From: a virus
Direction: 5' to 3' (one strand)
IMG/VR virus record: IMGVR_UViG_3300021378_000143
Coordinates: 1-25,619 of that record
Length of the DNA stretch: 25,619 nucleotides
Positions within the stretch are counted from its first letter, which is position 1. Each line of letters starts with the position of its first letter. The notes under the pieces are model-generated. The model saw only the letters and a list, made by a program, of their open reading frames with translations, was not told the origin of the DNA and ran no database searches. Below, in pieces: positions 11,201-17,738 of this stretch. The position numbers and the translations under genes were made by a program.

Positions 11201-12315
11201 TTCCTCTAGGTATGAGAGAATATACTGAAATGGGTGGTTTCAAAACTACTAGAGCAGAATGGTATGCACCTAAAGTTTTGATAACAAGAGATGTTTCTTA
11301 CACCCCCGCTACTTACGTTTCGTTTACTGATTTAGGTTTAGGATTAACTTCTGAAAATCTAATTATACAAAAAGTAAATTGGAATATTTCTGCCGGTAGA
11401 ACAGAAGAAGTAAGTATGGATTTAGAGAGAGATGAGTCTATTGCTGTTAATGGCTTAATCTCTTCTCTCTTTCCCGAAGTTAACCAAAACTTACAAGTAG
11501 GTACTTCTCAATCTCAAGGCCAATCAACAGGCGTTAGTCAAGGGGTTTATGGACAAGGAGGTTATGTACCTATACCTACCAACCCACCTAATGAAGATAT
11601 AAACGATGACAACCAAAAAACAGAAGGTGGTAAAGAAGATGGTAGCGAAGAAGCAACGGCAAGTTTTTCTAAGAGGAAAAATACCCCATCATTAACTAAT
11701 AATAATAGAATGAATCTCGTAAGCGATATGTTATCGGGAGACTCTAGGTTTAGTATATTAGGCCAAACACCAATACCCCCAACCCCTTCGTCTATGAGAG
11801 GTATGAGTAGCATGAATGTAAGTGCAATAAGTGGTACTGCCTCAATGGTATCGGAAGGGTATGTTTTTGCGGGTGTGGGTTTACAAAACAGCGATAGTTC
11901 GTCAATTAAAAGTCAAGAAGTATCTATTCAAACATCATTTGTAGTACCTCAAGATGTATTAAGTAACAGGGTAAAAATAACTGCATCAGTTAGTCATGGT
12001 GAGTTTTTATCTAATACAGACTATGGTATATTATACATAGATGTACATTGTATAGAAAGTGGTAGTACTATAAGTAATACGGTAAATATAAGTAGAGGCA
12101 TAGATAGAAAAACAATTACCCTAATACCAACTACCCCACTAAAAGGACTCAATACTATTGGTAATAATATTAGGGTAACACTAACTAGAAAACCCAATAC
12201 AGGAAAAGATACAGCCAACGAGACATCTATAATACTACATAATTTGGATGTTAAAATGGAACGTGCTTCTGCACACACCTCTTCTTCTTCCGCTAAGTTT
12301 TCTACTCTCACTTGA
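5254..12315 (+). CDS. Giant tail tip / baseplate hub and adhesin protein
   Basis: A 2353 aa protein and the only gene after the tape measure on this strand. Residues about 205-430 look like a laminin-G/concanavalin-type beta sandwich (DIDFVMKYSTGKYDVYVNG). Residues about 430-550 resemble the first part of a gp27/gpD-type hub (WRGEIDNFKIN, then RKRDLSFTAKDSLSFLDRQ). A matching second part appears at about 1626-1710 (GRDNRLEFRP, NVRVYYNNGKSF) and ends near 2046-2061. Between them is about 1000 residues of inserted beta-rich domains, including SLVLTDASLFSTSGTG and TFTWTGKSSNTLTGVSG at about 855-910, a style common in phage tail adaptor and fibre proteins. Residues about 2075-2115 are a Gln/Gly/Ser/Pro linker, followed by a C-terminal domain to 2353. 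It would close the tail tip and probably bind the host surface. GAGAGC lies before the ATG, 8 bases after the tape measure stop. Confidence 0.75.
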   Translation: MVRTVSKKYQIWIAGYYDDFNGARAIPDNLQQPSDTSYAVTVSHFGNPMNGEASLNPRYRWSIVERAKKTNYDTTLLGTNDVNQYLRNNGVFEWLSLDTKRNNASDWEGRIQLQYPDGHVANRYRFGGSTSEGNVGYQRFVNGHDTSGSYIVSVGDNDATFGRADMKRFTATNYAAENAGFISTTGNFVQRAHLTGSWMGEKITQSTAEYNDITTSPPKVFAEVTSPSKQPFLCVQTVRKHIDNDSPNVPTIIYDGKLNSRLDRDVFTTRLALRSFIAEGSTQWDEVGIKFEIGFPSPTSTLLTSDAGHSGTPEIDYTLDLSNTFSGIINAYDSYGLLYDGSNLQSYSNDDAWLDIDFVMKYSTGKYDVYVNGTRVVLNGSLASGTGVDPSDMYGWQMTVNSQETTDGNFGYVSYLMLDRVGMVRYLTNDITTTEEVQINNAQLSKSNNGISVFKVNISDDPKRFNGSTGTNTSDYIENITSLFTNSTPLDWQVLFFADIDSRIDRPIWRGEIDNFKINQQGRKRDLSFTAKDSLSFLDRQVPLWEIGQESLDTEISETPYWLYDAQGFQEIMNLGATKLKLTGSDVGFDSDSSYLETSTQRTQQNSGLPIQMYNNENTVYGPNNIEDNYEGINILGFQKDTSGNTLVYLNSSTHTITTSTAVTIKSTNHNATNITPTAVSGATLTFASGDLAFSAETAKIIYIGKHQSALPDYDRRINFSGLSAAGVQAQMASAWANWNSHRPVYSDLTPHNGPWYMNVYYDADPSLEVGDYFYINKEAMDNTTALNSAYLNRHKVKSVHKIMGYFNNYNSTVTSVGSWSATPVWVVQTFTEYPSSLAEHGLYSPETTLANAASSGASSLVLTDASLFSTSGTGRLGTANSAATNNTFTWTGKSSNTLTGVSGVSTNFAAGSSVFDAVAEQDSLLTNNDRFEWSKDSGTVPNAFVTTNGLPLLNRAIHARWMRDLPNSLWFRYQFGKIGELQIGSNYDNQLVLDTSVTPSTKIIEISSTAYSNAPSSGVAEIWDNSTFMPNRNVDAFKGKFVYEGKINTNSKYYLIGCKYINFKMSGSGHKIKFQNISDDYKHLWLLWADMRNNGLADADGSQRKQSFGLQYPLEDNYDIQMYYADQFDENGNVDTFGSLEVNKDINIWNLDTTTEPITNKPFSKPVNYSDPKNLAITNPIQNDGNGKLRINSASTPITGFANGDLVYLVGTASHDGYHTITDTQSGYLVTSTAFSSATMSITGGSNSKGYFYTTTGSEQDFSHYHDWEDKGGALLIIDSSPFFNLNTHTNGGRTGQASGLGTDLGDYVQVRQGFPALIDNYWAEAISSYQTTGDIAGEHPAQYRLLSDATLANEGFIKGDKGIPVDDVSKFDDTGVGKLITVFPNKKDTFYFVWNNKLGTKYTSPSSVDSITSITDGTKITNASAGHVTAGLKNGMLIKKITGGVYTREYIIDVVDEENLNVSGTWAAGDTYEVPIQLGKIFMIEEDNISVSAETDLTSLEQAIWDAHSATGQTWDDYGIITDYDLTDDSTTPDSYEVHATVHSQFMLRLLMHVRGDIKNKNSGTFWESDKFRTLWNAAIMDTWLPPTTVKSIYDINNIPITSTMTTYNSINNNDGYGSIVDSRGKTFLSTIKTIKTNSGIGTENNNNISFSYLIGRDNRLEFRPKYNSSKSLTRSNMKVNNLQTTSSAQITNVRVYYNNGKSFVDYPNPNMTDTTRWKILEHPTITQSFEAQVLAKQQYNTYKNSPLKINVEPILEPHEKYKMIGTGRYGYIADSYVALEGTDDDYTKVCNWSRLGTGGALFNGMVNALDGNQKTSTNLYSRYGISKSPATSGDIPWEDNYYWYGSGSISNAVQIVHIPDNTPFVSDNYGEPMRMWVDLKSTQTGTDIDNAEFTIHVADYSFVGETRAIHPTNKSAASVNVKHSGFYELALPSTYSDTSVGNMVVSFNAEYCRALLRHRCGNPTSVNILKVVTTNTNSIFPLGMREYTEMGGFKTTRAEWYAPKVLITRDVSYTPATYVSFTDLGLGLTSENLIIQKVNWNISAGRTEEVSMDLERDESIAVNGLISSLFPEVNQNLQVGTSQSQGQSTGVSQGVYGQGGYVPIPTNPPNEDINDDNQKTEGGKEDGSEEATASFSKRKNTPSLTNNNRMNLVSDMLSGDSRFSILGQTPIPPTPSSMRGMSSMNVSAISGTASMVSEGYVFAGVGLQNSDSSSIKSQEVSIQTSFVVPQDVLSNRVKITASVSHGEFLSNTDYGILYIDVHCIESGSTISNTVNISRGIDRKTITLIPTTPLKGLNTIGNNIRVTLTRKPNTGKDTANETSIILHNLDVKMERASAHTSSSSAKFSTLT

Positions 12316-13015
12316 GTGGTACATCTTCTAGGTTATCTCTTAGGGCTAGTATATCCTGCGCTCTTTGTCTACCCACACCTTTGACAGCCATAACTGCTTT
12401 TTGTGTAGTCCTAAGCCTAAGTAGTTTAGGTATGCTACCAAACTCTTCTAGTAAATCTTGAGCCATAGTGGGTGTAACTCCTTTTACGGAAGAAAGAAAT
12501 GCGATACGAGGGTCTAATTCTCCTTTTTTTATAGCCCGTTGTGTGTCTGAATCGTGATTTGAGAAAGCCATGCCTAGTTGGGTGTGATTTACTACCAACC
12601 ACTCAACAAACTCATCCATAGTATTCAATTCCATATACTTAATTTTAGGGAATCTTTGATGAAATGTCATTTTGAATTGTGTATTTACTTTTTTCATACG
12701 AGACATTTCGGTAGCAATTTGTTTCGCTGATGGCCTTCCGGTGGCTACCCAAGGTTTTAACTTTGCACCATAGACTACTAGTACGGGGTTGTCGTAGTTA
12801 TCCTGTAAGTCTCTCAACTGAGAAACGATAGTTCTATTGCGACCAATACCAAGAATGGAACGAAAAAGGTCGTTAATTTCTTTAGCCTCAACACCCCAAG
12901 TACCCATAGCATAATCTGCACTCACCATTCTACATACTTTTACGTTATTTTCTCCCATACGCATTAACAACTTGTTAATTACTTTGGGGTTTTCTCTATC
13001 ATCGACTAGTAACAT
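12308..13015 (-). CDS. XPF/ERCC4-family structure-specific nuclease
   Basis: A 235 aa protein. The N-terminal domain opens with LLVDDREN, the strand and Asp/Arg/Glu of ERCC4 nucleases, and carries D34-Y35 and the E43-A44-K45-x3-D49 motif, which matches the family ERK-x3-D except that Arg is Ala. The C-terminal third (about 175-230) is a tandem helix-hairpin-helix with SVKGVTPTMAQDLLEEFG and AVKGVGRQRAQDIL. Known archaeal relatives (XPF, Hef nuclease part) cut flaps, forks and branched DNA, so a role in resolving viral replication intermediates is likely. It is the last gene of the replication strand. The ATG lies 1 base after the stop of a 52 aa zinc protein and has an AGGATGGTAGG purine stretch directly upstream. 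Its stop overlaps the convergent tail-tip gene by 8 bases. The Arg-to-Ala change may alter activity. Confidence 0.85.
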   Translation of the reverse strand: MLLVDDRENPKVINKLLMRMGENNVKVCRMVSADYAMGTWGVEAKEINDLFRSILGIGRNRTIVSQLRDLQDNYDNPVLVVYGAKLKPWVATGRPSAKQIATEMSRMKKVNTQFKMTFHQRFPKIKYMELNTMDEFVEWLVVNHTQLGMAFSNHDSDTQRAIKKGELDPRIAFLSSVKGVTPTMAQDLLEEFGSIPKLLRLRTTQKAVMAVKGVGRQRAQDILALRDNLEDVPLK

Positions 13016-13016
13016 C

Positions 13017-13175
13017 CTACCATCCTAGTGTATGGTAAACCTCATCCTCTAATATAATGATGTGTGAATTACAATCACCACAGTACTTTTCTCTTGAAGT
13101 TTTTAGTGTCCAAGCGTTATGACATATAGTGCAGGCTTCCATTTCTTTTTCGGTTAAACTAATTAGGTTCATCAT
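13017..13175 (-). CDS. 52 aa zinc-ribbon protein
   Basis: A small gene between primase and XPF genes. It has two metal-binding pairs, C15-x2-C18 (CTICH) and C32-x2-C35 (CGDC), 13 residues apart, with H19 and H38 nearby. This is a minimal zinc ribbon or rubredoxin-like knuckle. The ATG at 13175 (a second ATG follows directly) has AAGGAG 9 bases upstream, a strong Shine-Dalgarno match lying over the end of the primase gene. It starts 2 bases after the primase stop, and its own TAG is 1 base before the XPF start. This tight packing with a good ribosome site argues it is real. Function is unknown; it may bind DNA or support one of the flanking enzymes. Confidence 0.72.
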   Translation of the reverse strand: MMNLISLTEKEMEACTICHNAWTLKTSREKYCGDCNSHIIILEDEVYHTLGW

Positions 13176-13177
13176 TT

Positions 13178-14185
13178 TTATACTCTCCTTGTACCGTCAT
13201 CTCTCCAACAAGAACCTTTACATCCTACGTTAGCGGATAGCCAAGAACAAGACGGTGGCTGTTCGTGGTCTATAATAGAAAACAATTGCATCCTAGACAT
13301 ACTAGGTTTGAAATCTCTCCAATTTAATTTTTCGATAAAAGCAACTGCTTCATCAACTATCTTTCTTTTGTCTGTTGTAGTCAATGTTTTTGGGTCGGCA
13401 AACAACCTAAGATTCTCGACTAGATGATACCCTAGAGCCAACCTAACAGGGTGTTTTGGGTTCTCATGCGTCATGGCCGAGGCTATACACGGTGGTATAG
13501 GTATTTGGCCGGAAGAAGTTATCTCACCATGAAATACATTACTATGTAGGTCTTTAGGTATAGGGTTATTAGAAATCCATTTGACTATATCAAACTCGCT
13601 ATCCACAGCCCTACCTCTAAACGGGTCATATATATCATACTCCCTATTAGGTGTGGTAGGTATGTCGTAATTCAACGGGTCTTTGATGAAATCTAACGTA
13701 GGTATATTTACAGCCCACTTACTTCTTTTTGTATTATATGTGTTGGGTATTCTTGTTAATTTTTGTGGATGCCCTACGCCGTCTAAAGTAGCCAAATCAC
13801 TAGCCACGCTTCTTTCATACCTGTCTATGTGCCTAGCAATACTTGTACCGATTACAGGCCGCTTAAACATCTGATGTATATGAAACCCCCTACCTGTAAA
13901 GACAGTCCTCACATCACCGTCTAAACGAGATATGAGCGTAGCAACATCATTCTTTACATCATCCATAGAGCCGCCCTCTTCAATATCAAAATCCCACCAT
14001 GCTCTATCCATAATGACGCTCTCAACGTCATATTTCCAAGGTCTAGTAGGGTCTTTTCTTTGAAAAGCATACAAAGATGTGTAGCAAGACGCTTTACCGT
14101 TTACTTTATCTATGTAATCATCAAAAGTTTTACGGGAAAAGCATTGAGAACGGCGAAGCCCAATCTCTCTCGGAAACAGAAGCAT
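13178..14185 (-). CDS. Archaeo-eukaryotic primase with PriS catalytic and PriL-like Fe-S parts
   Basis: 335 aa from ATG 14185. The N-terminal part has the primase catalytic pattern: D65-F-D67 (WWDFDIEE) and the GRGFH102 motif (TVFTGRGFHIH), plus RIPNTYNTKRSKW, which fits the conserved Arg/Lys region of PriS. The C-terminal part has four cysteines spaced like the PriL iron-sulfur domain: C233 (IPIPPC), C313 (PPSC), C322 (GC) and C326 (SCW). A compact fused primase such as this would make primers for the nearby PolB. The open frame runs back to 14311, but those 42 extra residues are translated from the antisense frame choice of a genuine 55 aa zinc gene at 14191-14358. ATG 14185 follows GAGTG at good spacing and starts 5 bases after that gene's stop, so 14185 is the start. 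Confidence 0.82.
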   Translation of the reverse strand: MLLFPREIGLRRSQCFSRKTFDDYIDKVNGKASCYTSLYAFQRKDPTRPWKYDVESVIMDRAWWDFDIEEGGSMDDVKNDVATLISRLDGDVRTVFTGRGFHIHQMFKRPVIGTSIARHIDRYERSVASDLATLDGVGHPQKLTRIPNTYNTKRSKWAVNIPTLDFIKDPLNYDIPTTPNREYDIYDPFRGRAVDSEFDIVKWISNNPIPKDLHSNVFHGEITSSGQIPIPPCIASAMTHENPKHPVRLALGYHLVENLRLFADPKTLTTTDKRKIVDEAVAFIEKLNWRDFKPSMSRMQLFSIIDHEQPPSCSWLSANVGCKGSCWRDDGTRRV

Positions 14186-14190
14186 AATAA

Positions 14191-14358
14191 TCACTCTTCT
14201 TTTACCGCAAAAGTATAGGTAGCACCACAGGAACAAGCCAATAGAAGCATTAATTCCGGCTTGTGTCCTTCCTGTCCTGTTACTCTCCAAACTTCTTCCT
14301 CGCCTTCCCAAGCATCCATTTTACCGCATGATTGACATATAATTTCCGGTTTATTCAT
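14191..14358 (-). CDS. 55 aa zinc-ribbon protein
   Basis: A small protein with C8-x2-C11 (CQSCGK) and C42-x-C44 (ACSCGA), 30 residues apart, a zinc-ribbon arrangement with an acidic middle (EGEEE). It reads in a different frame from the long N-terminal extension of the primase frame. Its ATG (14358) overlaps the end of the Cas4/RecB-like gene by 8 bases, and its TGA is 5 bases before the primase ATG, so it fits the translationally coupled operon exactly. The cysteine spacing and packing make it a likely real gene. It could be a DNA-binding accessory of the primase or a transcription-related zinc ribbon; neither can be decided here. Confidence 0.7.
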   Translation of the reverse strand: MNKPEIICQSCGKMDAWEGEEEVWRVTGQEGHKPELMLLLACSCGATYTFAVKEE

Positions 14359-15178
14359 CTATATTCCACTCCTTAATGCCGTTCAATTCTGCCTCACAAT
14401 CTAGTGAAAAATCACACCACATTGGACAGAAGTAATCATTCCAATTCATAGGCCATTGTTGGGAAGTAAGAGACTCAATAGTGTCATATAATGATTCCTC
14501 AAATATTTTATACGACCTCTCTCTAAATGGCTCTAAAAGAGCGAAGCCCTTCTCAGCACCAATCCACATGGTCTTTCCTCTTTTATTACCCTCTAGTATT
14601 AATTTATCTTCTACGTCATATTCGTAGTCGGGGCTAATGTATAAGAAGTGCGATACCTCTTCGTAATCTAACTTTCTCAACAACCTAGTATAATACACTA
14701 ATTCCTTTCTAGTCCTACCTAGTTTAGACATAGACATATTACCCGTCTTTAATTCCACCAAGATTAGTTTTCCTGTTTCGGGATGCTTTAACACACCATC
14801 TATAAGACCGACCCATACAATAGGTTGCCCGTTCAATTCTTCATAGACTTCGTGCTTCACTTCTGCCTCTACTACTTCCAAGCCACCCATGTCGTGTGCT
14901 ATCTGATGCAATAGAAGGTTTAATGAATCAACTCCATCATCGTCTGCTACACCTTCTTGTTTCGCCGCTTCCATCAGCACATCTGCACCGTCTAATAAAC
15001 CTCTCTCCATAACATTATGTATGGCGACACCACGAATCATTTCTTCCGTTGGCGGCACAGTAGGTATATCTGCTATGTATCTCCAATAGAATTGTCGTGG
15101 ACACATCTTGTATGTCATAAACGATGACTTACTAACTCTTAGTGCGCCTTCATCAGCAGGGTTATATGAAGAAAGCAT
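14351..15178 (-). CDS. Cas4/RecB-like PD-(D/E)XK nuclease with Fe-S cysteines
   Basis: A 275 aa protein with the full RecB-family signature: SKSSFMTYKMCPRQFYWRY near residues 16-34, H54 in RGVAIHNVMERG, D127 in GLIDG, E142-x-K144 in VELKTG, and a following YYTRLL motif. C26 together with C251, C255 and C261 matches the one-plus-three cysteine pattern of the 4Fe-4S cluster in Cas4/AddB-type nucleases. Enzymes of this group degrade or trim DNA ends, 5'-3' in Cas4. No cas gene or CRISPR array is present, so a role in viral recombination or end processing, perhaps with the RecA-like ATPase, is more likely than spacer acquisition. It starts 4 bases after the 94 aa zinc protein, with GAAGAGTGA upstream as ribosome site. 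Confidence 0.88.
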   Translation of the reverse strand: MLSSYNPADEGALRVSKSSFMTYKMCPRQFYWRYIADIPTVPPTEEMIRGVAIHNVMERGLLDGADVLMEAAKQEGVADDDGVDSLNLLLHQIAHDMGGLEVVEAEVKHEVYEELNGQPIVWVGLIDGVLKHPETGKLILVELKTGNMSMSKLGRTRKELVYYTRLLRKLDYEEVSHFLYISPDYEYDVEDKLILEGNKRGKTMWIGAEKGFALLEPFRERSYKIFEESLYDTIESLTSQQWPMNWNDYFCPMWCDFSLDCEAELNGIKEWNIDE

Positions 15179-15182
15179 AGTT

Positions 15183-15467
15183 TCACTCTTCTTCTCTTGT
15201 TATTCCGTTATCCCAATCGTCAATAGACATTTGGTTTTTGTCAAACAAACCTTCACCGCATGACGGGCAAACATCTTCTAGTGGTATGTTAGGTAGTATA
15301 GGTCTGATAACTTCTTCGTTGCATGAAGGACAGATTACCCTATCCATTTTACCCATGTCATCTAATAAATTATAGAACATCATCTGTAATTTCATTACAT
15401 CGTTACCCATGTATTGAATCACCTTTACCGTTTCTCGCATAAACATCTCTAAATCTTCGTCTTTCAT
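15183..15467 (-). CDS. 94 aa zinc-ribbon protein with N-terminal helix
   Basis: Residues about 1-42 form a Met-rich amphipathic helix (MRETVKVIQYMGNDVMKLQ). They are followed by a zinc ribbon with C46-x2-C49 (CPSCNEE) and C67-x2-C70 (CPSCGEG), 17 residues apart, and an acidic tail. The knuckles CPSC match those of archaeal transcription factor and RNA polymerase zinc ribbons, but nothing more specific can be recognised. It is the first gene behind a TATA element at 15491-15499, whose centre is 28 bases before this ATG, so it probably opens the transcription unit that continues through the nuclease, primase and XPF genes. A GGGTGA stretch before the ATG would lie at or outside the 5' end if the transcript is leaderless. 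Confidence 0.75.
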   Translation of the reverse strand: MKDEDLEMFMRETVKVIQYMGNDVMKLQMMFYNLLDDMGKMDRVICPSCNEEVIRPILPNIPLEDVCPSCGEGLFDKNQMSIDDWDNGITREEE

Positions 15468-15490
15468 ATTATTTTCACCCTTGTATTACC

Positions 15491-15499
15491 GTTATAAAC
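15491..15499 (-). promoter_or_regulatory. TATA-box promoter for the nuclease/primase unit
   Basis: On the - strand this reads GTTTATAAC, preceded by GTGTAAA, which could serve as the TFB recognition element. It lies directly after the PolB stop. Its centre is 28 bases before the ATG at 15467, the usual archaeal TATA-to-start distance for a leaderless message. Confidence 0.6.
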
Positions 15500-15500
15500 T

Positions 15501-17738
15501 TTACACCCAACTCATATCTGCTAAACCATTCCTAGCATTTTCTATGGGTTGAGTACTCCATCCTGCCAAATCAAAGTATGGCTTTATTTTTTTTATGACA
15601 AATCTATCTACCATAACCTTAGTACCTATGGTTTCTATATCCTCGACATCTTTCGGATTATCGAATGCTATATACTTACCATTTTCATTTAAGGTAACTA
15701 AAAAGAATGAGCCTTTTCTATATCCTTTACCTAGATATTCGTTAGCCCAAGCCGCACCTGCTGATGAGCCGGACAATACCTTATATTGGCTTATATCTCT
15801 TTCTAATTTACCCTTCATACATAGGTCTATTGGGTCTGTTTCTCCCTTGATTACTGAATCCACCATAGTAGATAGTCTATCAGTTACAGCAGACTCTTGT
15901 TCATTAGTTAATATTCCGGTAATAGTATCTAACATAGCCGCCTTCATAACAGGTGGCATCCTGCTTTGTTTCATCTCAATACCTTTAACGTAAATGTTTG
16001 GTTCGTGATACTCACCATCAGTCCAAGTAACCATACCTGTATATCTATTCTTAGCCACCATTATTATACGAGAACACCACTTCTCAAACTCGGTTACGAT
16101 AGGGTGCATTCTCTCATTAATCAACCCTAACTTTTCTAACCCTTCTTCGGGTGTAGGTATGACACAAAATACAGAATCAGTATGTCCATAGATGACATCG
16201 AATCCTACATCTCTAGCATTCTCCATAAGTTGACCTAGTGTCTCTCTCGATGTGTATGTGATAGCCGCCGCTATTTCGGGGTGATACATACCAAACTTAG
16301 CATCTCCTGCCACACCGTACATAGATGCAACCAAAGTCTTAGCGGCAAACTGCATACAATCCCACTTCTTCTTTTCATCACCTTCCGTCAGAAACATTTT
16401 CATCTTAAACTCATTTCTAAACTTAGTCATCAATTCCATTTGTCTTACAAGTAAACCTTTCTCACCCTGTCTAAACTTAGAGCCGTTGCCGCAGTCCACA
16501 CCTTCGGGGTCTAAACTATCCCAACTGATATTATACTTAGCGGCATTAGAGTGGTACATAGCACGTATGTCTAGGATGCCTACGTTGTCGTACACTCCTG
16601 CTTCCACCTTAAGAATCTCAGCGCCTTCATAATCCACCTTAGCGAATTGAGGTTGAGTAGGTATTTTTCTATCGAAGTCTTTATCTCTTAAAACTAAGTT
16701 AGTAAACATCTTAGTTATGAATGGTGTACTCTTAATCTCACATTGTACTATGTGTTGTAAAGCAGTATAGTAATCTAACGCATTTACTGCATCGTCTAAC
16801 TTAGGTAGTAGTCTTACGTCTTGTCTACAATAGTGTATGTATAAATCTCTATCTTCATACCAAGATTCATCGTGTCCTTTCTCTAACTCTACTTTCTTTT
16901 CTCCTAATATTTCTTCCGCTACATCGTTTAGTTTGTAAGAGGGTAGTTTTCCATTCTTCATTTCCCATAGTTTAGAAACAGCAAGCATCAAGTCTATACA
17001 ATTCCTACCCACTATTGGTTGTTCCCAATCACCATACTCATACCTTAATCGCCTAAGTGGTGATAGGGCATAGGAAGGTAGCCCACACGCTCTAGTACGC
17101 TCGACTATCTGCTTTATGTCAGCACCTACCACATACCACCCTGTAATAATATCGGGGTCGCAATTCTTTAGTATTCTCATAAAATGTATGAGCATTGAAC
17201 GCTCATTAGCGAATCCCATAGCAGGAGTTTCATACTTATATTCACCTAATTCAGAATAAGGTACTCCTTCACCGTCTTTCAAATCCTGTGTCGCAAGCGT
17301 TGACTCAACGAACCATACATATTCTTTTCCGGTAAAATTATCATAGGCCACAATAACTCTCATGTGTCCTGTCGTTGGCGACCATTCACAATCTAAATAC
17401 CATGTCCTATGTTTATAGTTAGGTATAGGTTCATTACCATCGTTTATGTAATCACAAAGAACCTTGTTGGTGTATGGTACGTTAGCCTCCCATGTTGAAC
17501 CGGCATAAGACAATTGCCTTACATCGTGAGGGGTAGCACAATAAACTTTAGTCAAAGATTCACCATACAGACCTGTGTAACCTGCTTCGGTTCTAACTGC
17601 TTCCGCTACGTATGGTACATTCTCATCTTCCATATAGCAGTAAGGCCAATACCCACTAATAGTTTTCTCGTATCTTTTACCGTTTTTATCTCTAGCCCTT
17701 ATGAGAACATTTCTTCCGTTAGTTTTTTCAACTATCAT
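15501..17738 (-). CDS. polB: Family B DNA polymerase with 3'-5' exonuclease
   Basis: A 745 aa replicative polymerase. Exonuclease motifs: Exo I D116-x-E118 (YLDCEWS), an Exo II region (PDIITGWYVVGADIKQI) and Exo III (YIHYCRQDVRLL). Polymerase motif A begins at D390 (DIRAMYHSN). Motif B has K467 (AAKTLVASMYG). Motif C is Y517-GHTDS, where the usual YGDTDS has His for the first Asp while the catalytic second Asp (D521) is kept. AKNRYTG follows as the KKRY-type motif. The length is typical of compact viral or archaeal PolB, and no intein interrupts it. It would copy the viral genome together with the PCNA, RFC and primase encoded nearby. Its ATG overlaps the stop of a 48 aa zinc gene in ATGA, so translation is coupled. 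Its own stop is followed at once by the next TATA box. Confidence 0.96.
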   Translation of the reverse strand: MIVEKTNGRNVLIRARDKNGKRYEKTISGYWPYCYMEDENVPYVAEAVRTEAGYTGLYGESLTKVYCATPHDVRQLSYAGSTWEANVPYTNKVLCDYINDGNEPIPNYKHRTWYLDCEWSPTTGHMRVIVAYDNFTGKEYVWFVESTLATQDLKDGEGVPYSELGEYKYETPAMGFANERSMLIHFMRILKNCDPDIITGWYVVGADIKQIVERTRACGLPSYALSPLRRLRYEYGDWEQPIVGRNCIDLMLAVSKLWEMKNGKLPSYKLNDVAEEILGEKKVELEKGHDESWYEDRDLYIHYCRQDVRLLPKLDDAVNALDYYTALQHIVQCEIKSTPFITKMFTNLVLRDKDFDRKIPTQPQFAKVDYEGAEILKVEAGVYDNVGILDIRAMYHSNAAKYNISWDSLDPEGVDCGNGSKFRQGEKGLLVRQMELMTKFRNEFKMKMFLTEGDEKKKWDCMQFAAKTLVASMYGVAGDAKFGMYHPEIAAAITYTSRETLGQLMENARDVGFDVIYGHTDSVFCVIPTPEEGLEKLGLINERMHPIVTEFEKWCSRIIMVAKNRYTGMVTWTDGEYHEPNIYVKGIEMKQSRMPPVMKAAMLDTITGILTNEQESAVTDRLSTMVDSVIKGETDPIDLCMKGKLERDISQYKVLSGSSAGAAWANEYLGKGYRKGSFFLVTLNENGKYIAFDNPKDVEDIETIGTKVMVDRFVIKKIKPYFDLAGWSTQPIENARNGLADMSWV

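Noticed and set aside
14186-14311. N-terminal 42 residue extension of the primase frame
   Set aside because: This stretch is better explained by the 55 aa zinc-ribbon gene in another frame; ATG 14185 has its own ribosome site.
15595-15993. 132 aa open frame on the + strand within PolB
   Set aside because: Antisense to conserved PolB sequence; lies in a region with no other + strand genes.
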